From contig NC_092463.1 in the NCBI RefSeq assembly GCF_047495875.1, positions 16,915,224 through 16,979,223 on the forward strand: 64,000 nucleotides of DNA, given 5' to 3'. Position numbers and translations under genes: made by a program. Numbering within the stretch: the first letter of the stretch is position 1; every line of letters starts with the position of its first letter. Of this stretch, positions 1 through 22,117 are shown in pieces. The notes beneath the pieces are model-generated. The model was not told the origin of the DNA and did not search any database. It worked only from the letters and a program-made list of their open reading frames with translations. The stretch comes from Pithys albifrons albifrons. Its lineage: Eukaryota > Chordata > Aves > Passeriformes > Thamnophilidae.

Positions 1-3000
1 CCTACAAAGGGCAAAGAATAAAACACTTACTATCTTCATACTATTGCAAACTGCTGATCCATGGCTAGCACAACAGCACAGAGCAGTCTGGCAGGCTTTC
101 AAATGCCAAGTCTGGCACAGTGACGGGCAATATGCTCTGCCAGCTGTGCAACTCCTTCAGGAGCTGCAAAACAGCAGAACAAAATAATTCCCTGATGATA
201 TTTAAGGACAGTTCATTATTATGCCTTGCAGAGCACCTGCCAATAATTTATGAAGTAGTGATTACATCATGCTCAGGGTTTTTTCTCCATGGAAACTGAA
301 CAAGTTCTCTGAAAACAACAAAAGACACAACATTATTGTGCTAACACAAATAATTACTTGGATAAGCTACACCTGTTGCCTCAGGCATGCAGTAAAACCA
401 GAAAATAGGTGGCAATGTTATCACACATCCATTCTCACACTTTTTGATATGTAAACATTTACAAGTTCACATTTTGAAGCATATTCAACAGGCTACTTAG
501 CTAAATGTGGGTAATGGAGTTTTTTTTTGCTGACTAGTTTATTTGCCCAGTTCATTGCAGTGTCATCAGAAAACATTCCTTAGAAGCCTGTTCCTACCTC
601 TGTGTAAGAAGCAGATACAGAAATCCAACAGTCCTATCAAGTTTTAGTGATGACTAAGTTCTATCTATGCCCCCATTTTTTCCATTCAATCTTTCAAAAT
701 CATCTTGTACCAATTTTCTACACAATTTGAGTGTTATCACTGATAAAGACGTATTAGCTACTCGCTTCAGAATTATTTCTGAGAAATATTGGTAGTAACA
801 GCTGACATGAGCACACCATAAAACTTATCCAGATGGACTTGAAAGAGAAAAACCCCCACAACTGGAAGCAACTACTGTGAAATACACCTTAAGGTATTAT
901 CATTGATACCTGACCAGGCACTTTTTTGCTCTTTCTACAAAAATACAAACGTGTGGAGAGCAAGCAGTAGTTTCTCCAGATTAGATGAAGTGCAATGGTT
1001 TTTACTTAAAACTACAACCTTAAACCCAAATAAAAGGCTAGCTTTCAACCTCTGAGCTATTTTTTCCTTTGTTAGAACTTGTTCTCAGTGATTTAAACTG
1101 CCTCCCTCAAAATTGGAGTTGTTCTTCTGATTTACAAAACTGTAAAGCAGTCAAGCAAATGACATAACAGTTCAGAACTGGTGAGACAACAAAATGAGAC
1201 TTCTCCTCAACAAAGGAACTGAGTTAAGTGACAACTTCAAGAAGGTATTGATGGAACCACCAGCTTGAGAAACTTATCGAGTTATTGCTTAACAATGGTG
1301 TTGTTAAGAGTTCATTCTTCATAACTGACACTTAAATATTCCTATGAACTAATTAACCACAAACAAAGGAAAAAGTAATTTTGGTTGTATCTAAAACTAA
1401 AAACCTTCAACATTTTGGAGATGGAATTGTTATTCACTTGCAGAAGTTCTGACACTGTTGAAATTAAATATTATGCTTTATTTGCTACACCTTAAATACC
1501 AGCAAGGGCACAACAGCTTCTACTACACATGATGAACTCTTTTCATTGGTTTCCCTATGTAATTTTCCCAAGTCAATTTTACAAAAACTACTATCAGCCT
1601 TTGAGCCAAGTTCAACGGAAAGCTTGTGGTTTGAGTTGTATTACTTTTAACTGAAATGACCCCCACTGCAAATTTCTTTAAAACCGTTTGCCAAAGGTAG
1701 CCTTTAGAGTAGCTTTTATCACTTCCAAAGAACAGTGCTGAAAATGAAAACTCTTTAAGAAAAGCCTGTAGAACTGAAACTATGTATTTGCTAATTAACT
1801 AAATCAGTGACTGCTGTATTGCAGTTACACATTACACCTTTTGGCAGATGCTTAGCTCAGCATCATTCAGATGTTGAATCACAGATCCAGTTTGCAACAC
1901 CTAAGAAGATTATGCAACAACAGGCAGGTTATTACTACTTGAGGCTCATAGAGCAAACTTGCTTCCTCCTAATATTTAGAGCTTCTATGGATCCTTCTTT
2001 TCCAGGAAGTTCTACTGAAAACACAGGAGTGAGGTTCATTCATTTTTTTACTTCCTATCACAGTGGTAACCCATAACCTCTTGGGTTTTTATCATTAAAG
2101 AGTTCTGCTTCTGCATTCTCTTTATCTTTTGAAATGCATCTTCACATTCTACAACACAGGTACAGGAGTAAGAACCTACAAAAGCCAGGATTTACCCACA
2201 AATACTACAGACTTTGGGGGTAGGAGAGGGCAAGTTTCCACTTTTCCTGTGTCTCCACATATGCTTGGCTCTTCTTAGCTGAGGATTCTGAACTATCCAG
2301 GAGCCTTGAAAGGAAATATTTTTAAATGGTGAGTACCAAACCTATGTTTGATTTGAAGGTTCTTGCCCTCAAGAGCAACAGGGCACAGAGTAAGAAACAG
2401 GACTCCTTATCAGATTTTTACTGTTAATGAAAGCAATGCAGAAGTCAGAAAACACAGCTTACAGACCATGGCAGCACTGACATTTTGTGAAGGTAAGGGG
2501 AAGTTTTCAGTTCAGATACAAACAAGAGCCAGATAAGTAACTCTGAAAATTATACAAAGAAGTACAATTATTGTTTTAAGCAAGTCACAGTTAAGAACAA
2601 AAAAAAATAGAAAAGAACAATAATAAACTATCAAGAAAACTGATAGCAGACTAGCCAAAATTAATGTGAATTTGCTTCAGCTGCACACTGCTTAGAAGCA
2701 ATGAATGCATGGCTGAGGAGCACACCTGCCCCACAGCACAGGTGCAGCCTGTGAGGTCTACGACACATGTCCTGTATGTCCCTTCATCCTTCTCACCACC
2801 AGAACTGTCCACCAACCCCAGAACTTAGGTGACTATCACCTGGCACATCAGCTTTCTAGGAATGACTTCACACTTAAGCCACACTTATGCTGAATAGACT
2901 GAAAAAAGAACAGTTGGCTGTTTTGAGCCTTTTCCTCTGTGATGGCACTAATTTGGGGGTCTCTGTCAGTACACACACAAATTTAGTGACTGACAACACT

Positions 3001-4862
3001 AAAAATTTTGTTGATCTTAGCTAAATTTGTATCAATAGGTTAGAAAAAACAAACAAAACTGATAGAAAGATTTATGATCACACTGCACTCTCTTTATACT
3101 TTTCTTAAAAACAGCACTATTTTTAGTCTGATTTCCTAAGTTTTTTTCTTTATTAGTATATTCCATGCCAGCATGTGCTGTCTCTTCCCACCCTGAGCCC
3201 TCAAGTCCTAAGGCCGTTATGATTATGTACAAAGAATTCACTTTATAAAAGTTCATTAGCATCAGCAAAAACAGTAATACAATAGTATTCACCCACAAGG
3301 ATCCAATATCATATAGATTTACATAGCATTGCTACAAAACCAGGGCATTTCTACAAACTTCTGGTTGTCAATATAAGGGAAATAAACACTTTTCTAGCCT
3401 GTTAAGAAAAAAACCTGCACCACTGACCATTCAGTCATCCCTAGACAAGATTTTCTTTGCATAACAAAATATATTCCAACTCAGGATTAAAAGGTTTTTA
3501 CATTTTTAATATATTGTTCTAGCAGATTTTTCTTGTTTAACATGGTCTTCAGTTTTAAGTTGCTATTTTAAACAGAATAAGTAGTCTATAGATCAGATAG
3601 AAAACTTCTGTCGAGAATGAATTGCAAAGTAAATTATGTTTCCATTGACAGCCTACATGGCTATTTTTTGCCACTTTTTAGAAAGGTTTTATTTAAACAC
3701 CACACAAAGAGAACACATTGCTGTTTTATGTAAAAAGCAAACAACCCTCCACTGCCCAAGCCAGAGTTTCACACATGGACAGGGGAAAAAAGGATTAAAT
3801 AAATTCTTGAGAGGCCATTTGTTTGCATAAGTTAATTTCTGAGAAATTAATACACTCAAAACTGTGCTCATCTTCACCTAAAAAGTAAGGTCAACTCCTA
3901 GCATCAGCAGCTACAGTCTCACTGTCAACTAGAACAGCACAAAACCATTAAATATATCACATGAAGTCAGATTTCAAGATAAAGGATCTTCCTGAACTTG
4001 CCTCATGGCACTCTGAACAAAGAGAAGTGCACTGATAAAGGCTTTAAAGTATTAAACTCAGAACTCAGAAACAATTTTATGTAGTTGACATACTGTTGGC
4101 AAAAGCTAGGAGTTATAAATTCTGGAAGTTCATACTGAAGTTACTCTGAAGCACAATTACTGGATTTTAAACTGCCTCAAAATATTGACCAATCTTCTTA
4201 GAGATTACTCTCCTAAGTATTTTTTTTTATCCTGAAGATTAATACTTTACATAGAACATAAAATGCGGTTTGGGAACAAATCAGTAAGATGGAGCAGATA
4301 CAACATTAAGACAGAGACAGATTAGAGGAAAATTTAGGTAGTCTAGCTTTAAGTGGGCTACTAATAATGTAGTTCAACTAACCTTCATTAAAAAAAGAAA
4401 AACATTTGAGACTGTTTCCTAAAACAAACTTGTTAAAAAAAAACCAAACCCAAAACAACCACACAGAAAACAAAATTAACAAAACCAAAGAAACTCACAA
4501 GTCCTTATGTTATTAAGAACAAAAGGATGACTTTTACATATTTTGTACTCTTTGGCAGGGAATCTATGAAACCAGAGCATATCCTGACAAATTGAACCTT
4601 TCCTGAGAAGTGTTCCTAAACTCATACATAACGTGTTATGTGGGAGATGCCAAGTCGCAACAGTTTGAAAGTCAACAACATGGAATGTATCAACAGATTT
4701 ATGAAGGACAACAGTGGCAGTTATTTACATGCTCAGGGTAGCTAACTGCTCTTTATGAATTAGGTTTCCCTGTATAAATTAGAAAACTACAAAACGTCAG
4801 AACAGGGAGAAATCTCCATTGTCTGTAACAGTTCAAAGGAAAACACCTTTGCAGCACTTTGC
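1..4862. other. CPSF2 3' UTR and downstream intergenic DNA
   Basis: No coding exon was recognised here. The part next to the CPSF2 stop codon is expected to be CPSF2 3' UTR, transcribed on the minus strand. Candidate minus-strand polyadenylation signals (TTTATT on plus) lie at 3688-3693, 3149-3154, 1477-1482 and 538-543; which is used cannot be told from sequence. An A/C-rich low-complexity stretch is at about 4431-4497. Short open frames here, such as 1807-2076 and 3032-3298, have no recognisable domain. No exon of SLC24A4, the expected next gene in vertebrate order, was seen. Confidence 0.55.
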
Positions 4863-17646
<12,784 letters not shown>

Positions 17647-18386
17647 TCACTTAGATCTAGCGTCATACATTCCCGAAAACATGCAGGGTAAGAGTGTTAA
17701 TACTGCTCAATACAGCTGCTGGATACCAAGTCTCAAATATTAACGTTCGGCCACTGTAGATCTTCTGTTACTAGAAAGATTTTTGTTTGGGGTTTCTGTG
17801 TTTGGGTTGTTTCGGTTTTTTTAACAATATGTAACTATAAAGTAAAAAAAAAAGATCCCCAGAAGCAACACAGTTAACAGCAGCTCCCCGGGGCCGGACG
17901 GGGCGCTCGAAGATGGCGCATGCAGGGCCGCGACCCCTCAAAGGCCGGGCCCGGCGGAGCCGGGGCACAGAGCGGGGGCTCCGCACCGGGCCCGCGGCTC
18001 CAGCTCCCCGCCGGGCCCCGTCCGGTCCGGCCTGGCGGGACGAGTTTCTCCGGGTTGGGACGGCGTTAAGGGGGCAAGCCCTGCGCCCACTGCAGCCGGT
18101 GACGAAGCAGATACGCAAGAAGCGGCGGATGGGGAGGGACAGGCGGTACCTGGGGCGCTCAGCCCGGGCCGGGCCGCGCCGTGCCTGCCGCCATGTTGCG
18201 GGAGGCGGGTAGGAGGCGGCGGGCGGAAGGAAGGGGAACGGGCGGCACCACCGCCAGCCCAACGCGAGGGAGAGGGTTGTGATCCCCCCCGCATCTGCGC
18301 GGTCCGTGGTGCGTCCCGGCCCAGCCGTTCCCGGTGCCCTTGGAGCGGCCACGGCGGGGCCCGGCGGTGACGGCGGCGAGAGCGGT

Positions 18387-18470
18387 AACGGGGGGGTGGT
18401 GGTGGGTGACGAGGTGTGTGTGTGTGTGGGGGGGGGGTTCGTTCCCCGGCGCCGGGGGGGGCGCGGGGAT
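18387..18470 (+). repeat. G-rich tract with (GT)n, G-quadruplex candidate
   Basis: Several runs of three to ten G, a short GT dinucleotide repeat (about 18413-18428) and more G runs lie consecutively on the plus strand within the bidirectional promoter. The spacing fits G-quadruplex folding. No protein-coding interpretation is supported. Confidence 0.6.
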
Positions 18471-18549
18471 GGCTCCCTGACACCGGTGTCGCGCGACCCC
18501 GGGAACCCTTCGCTCTGTCCCCAACCCCTTGCCTCAGCCCCGCGGCTTT

Positions 18550-18646
18550 ATGGCGCTCTTGCCCCCGCGGCTGGGGGCCGGCGGGGCCCGGGGCGGGCGG
18601 GAGCAGCGGAGCCGGGCGGGGGCCGGGCATGTCGCGAGGGAGTGCG
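18550..18646 (+). other. NDUFB1: Candidate NDUFB1 5' exon end with in-frame upstream ATG
   Basis: A good donor (GTGCG|GTGAGC) ends a GC-rich candidate exon at 18646. Joined to the acceptor at 19614/19615 (TTTCTAG|CAGTC), an upstream ATG at 18550 becomes in frame with the NDUFB1 start at 19620 and would add 34 arginine-rich residues. A second ATG at 18629 would open a uORF of nine codons plus a stop, whose TGA overlaps the NDUFB1 start region (ATGGTGA). The ATG at 18550 has T at -3, whereas the NDUFB1 ATG has G at -3 and G at +4, so the 58-aa form is favoured. The splice junction is inferred. Confidence 0.45.
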
Positions 18647-18803
18647 GTGAGCCCGGCCCGACCCGCCGGGCCGGGACCGGGGCCGGGTCAGAGCCCCTCG
18701 CCCGCTCCTCAGGGGGTGGGTGCACGGCCGCCCCTCAGCGGCCGCGGCGGGAACGGCGGCTCTGTGTGACACGGGCCCATTTGGAAGGCTTTGGTTAGGC
18801 CGG

Positions 18804-19173
18804 AAAGGTTTGCTGGGCCTGTTTAGTCTGGAAAAGAGAAGGTTGAGAGGAGATCTTATTAATGCATATAATTATCTCAAAGACGAGTGCCAGGAGGATG
18901 ATGCCAGACTTTTTTTCTCCTCTGGTGCCCAGAGACAGGATGAGGAGCAATGGCCACAAACTGAAACACAAGAAGTTTCACCTCAATTTTACACTGAGGG
19001 TGGCAGAGCACTGGAACGGGCTGCCCAGGGAGGTTCAGGAGTTTCCCTCTCTGGAGACATTCAAAACCCACCTGCAACATTCCTGTGTCACCTGCTCTAG
19101 ATGGCCCTGCCTGGGCAGGGAGGTTGGACTGGATGATCTCCAGAGGTCCCTTCCAATGCTAACAATTCTCTAA
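18804..19173 (+). mobile_element. CR1 LINE 3' end, sense, NDUFB1 intron 1
   Basis: The sequence has the standard 3' part of a CR1 retrotransposon: a block beginning TGCTGGGCCTGTTTAGTCTG, a frame encoding the end of the ORF2 protein ([19 protein letters not shown]), and the terminal GGACTGGATGATCTCCAGAG-type 3' UTR followed by CCCTTCCAATGCT. It is 5'-truncated, as most CR1 copies are. No flanking duplication was identified. It lies a few tens of bases past the CpG island. Confidence 0.93.
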
Positions 19174-19619
19174 ACGTACAGCTTGTCTTTCAGTGTTGAT
19201 GCAGGTAATAAGACATCCATCTACAGGAGTTCAGATTATAGACATGATTGCTTTATATAGATGTTTTCTGTTTTACAGAACACCAAACTTCTGTAGAGTT
19301 GCTTTAATGGGTAGATAGCTCAAGAGCCTTTCAAAATGGAACTGTTTCACCAGGGATATCTTAAAAGAGATGTTCTATTTCTCTCTTGTTTTATGATAAA
19401 ATCCTTTTCCCCAGGGTCAAGAGTTAGGATTATTTCTCAGAAACACAGCTATGGGTTTGAGAACAGCACGTGTCTCTTGGGAAGTGTTTGATGGCCCTCA
19501 TGTTTATTATGTGGTTGTAGAATCCTAGTAAGCAAGAGTAAAGGTGCCAGGTATGCAGCTGTTTTCATGTGCAGATTTATTAGTAATTCTTATCTGTTGC
19601 ACTTGTCTTTCTAGCAGTC

Positions 19620-20950
19620 ATGGTGAATATACCCCAAGTTGTGCGTGATCACTGGGTCCACATCCTTGTTCCCTTAGGATTTGTGGTTGGATGCTATTTG
19701 GACAGATGGAATGATGAAAAACTGTCGGCCTTCAGAAACAAGAGCTTATTATATAAAAGGTTTGCTTTATGATGCTGCTTTGTGTATATATATATATATA
19801 GTTACTTTGCAAAGTCCTTCTCTCTTCTTTTTGAGAATGTTAAGTATGACCAAAAAACCCAACAGTCAAAATAAAGGTAAGAAATCCCTAAAAATTTCAT
19901 CAAGCCTCCATGCAGTGTTGTAGGTCCCTAATGCCCTCTGAAAATTGGGTCTCTAGGACCCAACTTTGTTATGAAAAAAGGATCATTAACTGCTGTCAAG
20001 TTCCTAGTCATGAAATGTGTAAAAGATTATTTTGTCTCTCTCTAAAAGTTCAGTGGAAAACACAGTGCTTGAATTTTAGTTCTCTGTCTTAAATTTAAAA
20101 TTATCATAGCACTTTTTAACTAAATACTTGTATAAATGTGTGTTATTTTAAAATAATAACCAATTTTTTGAAAATTAACTTAATGCTAGCAGCTGTTGTA
20201 TATGCACTGAATAATGTGCTTTTATAACTGATGTGTTTGGGTTTACTGGCTGTGGCTTCTCAGGGAGAATTTAGAGAACTTACTGCATTGCCTCATCTAT
20301 GTCAGTTCTAATTCTGTATTAGATCATAGGATTAACAAAATAAGAAGAAAAAATCATGTTGCATAGCAAGGACTAATAACAGGAATGTTGTCAGTTTGCA
20401 GGTGGATTTTTTTTTCAACTTTGGTCTCACCTAAATTTTTGAGTAAGAAAGAAAATTTATGACATGATCCACCCCACTGGTACATTAACACTTTTCATAC
20501 TGCAGTTGCTGTGAAGTAGAGGTGCTATTTCAGCATCTTGCAAAAAGACCCTCTAATTTTGCACCTAGTTCTCTTCTGACTAAAGTAATGAATTAGTGTA
20601 TTTAAAAGAGGTAGAATTTTTCATTATGGATTCCATTAAAAGTCTGTTAACTCCTTGGAGATCAGCTGTTCTGGGCTACCATTTTGAGTGAATGGAAATA
20701 GGAGGACTCAGTCTGTTCAAGCTTTGGAAAGAAACAAGGAAGTTTATCAGTATTGAACAATTTTTAACTGACAGCAATTGCAAGGAAAGTAAATCTATAC
20801 ATAAATCTCAAAATTAAGGTATTTTAGAATAATTAATTGCATTTATTAATAATTATTCTACGAAAAATTCCTAATTTTAGTCTCTTCCCTCGTTTCTGTT
20901 TGTTTCTACACAGGGAGTTGAAGCCTGGTGAAGAAGTGACATGGAGATAA
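19620..20950 (+). CDS. NDUFB1: NDUFB1, complex I accessory subunit (MNLL), complete
   Basis: NDUFB1 is a small single-span accessory subunit of the membrane arm of mitochondrial NADH:ubiquinone oxidoreductase. Coding exons 19620-19759 and 20914-20950 join in phase (AG|G) to give 58 aa, the same length as the mammalian protein. The N-terminus [20 protein letters not shown], the following CYLDRWNDE, and the C-terminus [12 protein letters not shown] match the family closely. Residues about 12-27 form the hydrophobic membrane segment. The coding exon probably starts at acceptor 19614/19615, five nt before the ATG. The ATG context (GTCATGG) is good. The downstream AATAAA is at 21212-21217. Head-to-head with CPSF2 and about 1.2 kb upstream of ATXN3. 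Confidence 0.96.
19780..19801. repeat. Short (TA)n microsatellite
   Basis: A TGTGTATATATATATATATAG-like run lies in the single intron within the NDUFB1 coding region (19760-20913). The rest of that intron is AT-rich and shows nothing recognisable. Confidence 0.7.
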
Positions 20951-21235
20951 AAGCTGCTGATGAAATGGAAGACAGTTTTGTTTGATTCATCATCTTATCT
21001 TACATGTTGAAAGAAGCAGGATTATGGTTTTTACCCTAAGAGAATACTATAGAAAATGACACCTGCAATTCCTCAGTGCTAGTTGAATTTCCAATGTTAC
21101 TTTTTGGCCTTGATTTAATTACATGACTAATATGTGTCCAGGAATTCCATTAGTCCCTAAGTGTTGAGAACATTTTATCCTGTACTGTGGAAGGGAAAGG
21201 AAGAATTATGTAATAAAGAAAAACTATGCAAAAAT
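20951..21235 (+). other. NDUFB1: NDUFB1 3' UTR with polyA signal
   Basis: The sequence runs from the TAA stop to an AATAAA hexamer at 21212-21217. Cleavage is expected 10-30 nt later. The 3' UTR is short and no other feature was seen in it. Confidence 0.7.
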
Positions 21236-21589
21236 CATTTATGCTGTTATTTATCTGTATGGTGTGAAATCCATGTGTTTACAGCTGATTTATGAACTTT
21301 CCTTGAAAGGAATACTTCACATGGTTATCAGAACGTGGTTGGCAGTTGCTTGGGTTTTTTAACTGAATGCGGACAAGCTGCATAAGATTTCCCCTGTAGG
21401 TTTGTTTGAAACGGTGGCAAGTGGGTATTGCAGCTTTGAGACTGGAATGGGAAGGTGTGAGGGGTGGGCAGCTGGTGAGCACAAGAAGCCGGCAGTGCTG
21501 GGCATTGACTGAGCTCTGTGAGATGGGGAGAATGGGTGTTCCTGGGGGAGCAGGGGATTGGGGTTCCCGGGAGCACAGGGTGATGTGGG

Positions 21590-21945
21590 ACGCTGATGGA
21601 TGAGGGGACACTGATGGGAGGAGGACACTGACAGATGCGCAGGACAGGTGGTGTGTCCCGATGGATGACCAGGACACTGCTGCATGCGCAGGATGGTGCG
21701 GGATGAGCAGAACAGGCGACGTGTCCCGATGGATGAGCAGGACACTCCCATGGATGAGCAGGACGCTGCCGGATGAGCGGGACGGGCGGTGTGTCCCGAT
21801 GAATGAGCAGGACACTCCTATGGAAGGACGCTGCCGGATGCGTAGGACGGGCCATGTGTCCCGTTGGATGCGCAGGCCACTCCGATGGATGCCACTCCGG
21901 GCGGTGTGTCCCGATGGATGCGCGGGACGGGCGGTGTGTTCCTCA
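21590..21945. repeat. GC-rich minisatellite upstream of ATXN3
   Basis: The recurring element GTGTCCCGATGGATG appears with small changes at about 21652, 21719, 21790, 21856 and 21904. Spacing starts at about 66-71 bp and shrinks to about 48 and 33 bp. Inside each unit are smaller repeats of the GGATGAGCAGGACAC type. The array ends about 170 bp before the ATXN3 start codon. Lack of stop codons gives long spurious open frames on both strands here. Confidence 0.85.
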
Positions 21946-22117
21946 CGCCGCGCGGGGGCGCTCGCGGCGCGCGGATGTCCCGCGGACCTCCCCGCCGGCA
22001 GGGGGCGCCAGCGCGGCGGGCGGGCGGGCCGGGCCCGACCCGGAAGGGCGGCAGCGCGGGGCGCCGTGATTGGGTGGGCGGATCACGTGGGGCGGGGGCT
22101 GCGGCCGCGGAGTAAAC
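21946..22117 (+). promoter_or_regulatory. ATXN3: ATXN3 CpG-island promoter
   Basis: CpG-rich DNA runs straight into the ATXN3 ATG and continues to about 22.46 kb. Visible motifs are an ETS-type CCGGAAG (22040-22046), an inverted CCAAT box (GATTGG, 22068-22073) and a CACGTG E-box (22084-22089) only 28 bp before the start codon. No TATA box was seen. Motif function is inferred. Confidence 0.7.

Larger units (their letters stand above)
17880..18780. promoter_or_regulatory. CpG island, shared CPSF2/NDUFB1 bidirectional promoter
   Basis: Base composition changes abruptly from AT-rich intron to very GC- and CpG-rich DNA over about 0.9 kb between the divergent genes CPSF2 (minus) and NDUFB1 (plus). 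A consensus YY1 site on the minus strand (CAACATGGCGGC, 18198-18187) lies where a CPSF2 noncoding first exon would be, just before the candidate donor at 18150. A second YY1-like core, AAGATGGCG, is at 17910-17918 on plus. Very G-rich runs lie at 18387-18470. Head-to-head arrangement is the known vertebrate layout. Transcription starts are not determinable here. Confidence 0.8.

Noticed and set aside
1..4862. SLC24A4 exon expected next to CPSF2
   Set aside because: No sodium/calcium-exchanger-like coding segment was found in any frame.
17938..18630. Open frame of 230 codons on the minus strand, and several overlapping ones on both strands, near 18-18.8 kb
   Set aside because: They lie in the CpG-island promoter, are composed mainly of Pro, Arg, Gly and Ala, and follow from a lack of AT-rich stop codons. 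No domain or conserved start is visible.
18862..19173. Open frame of 103 codons downstream of the CpG island
   Set aside because: It encodes a fragment of the CR1 ORF2 C-terminus, not a host gene.
21279..21855. Three overlapping minus-strand open frames of 130-178 codons with Ser/Pro/His repeats
   Set aside because: These translate the minisatellite upstream of ATXN3; all three frames are open because the repeat units lack stops.
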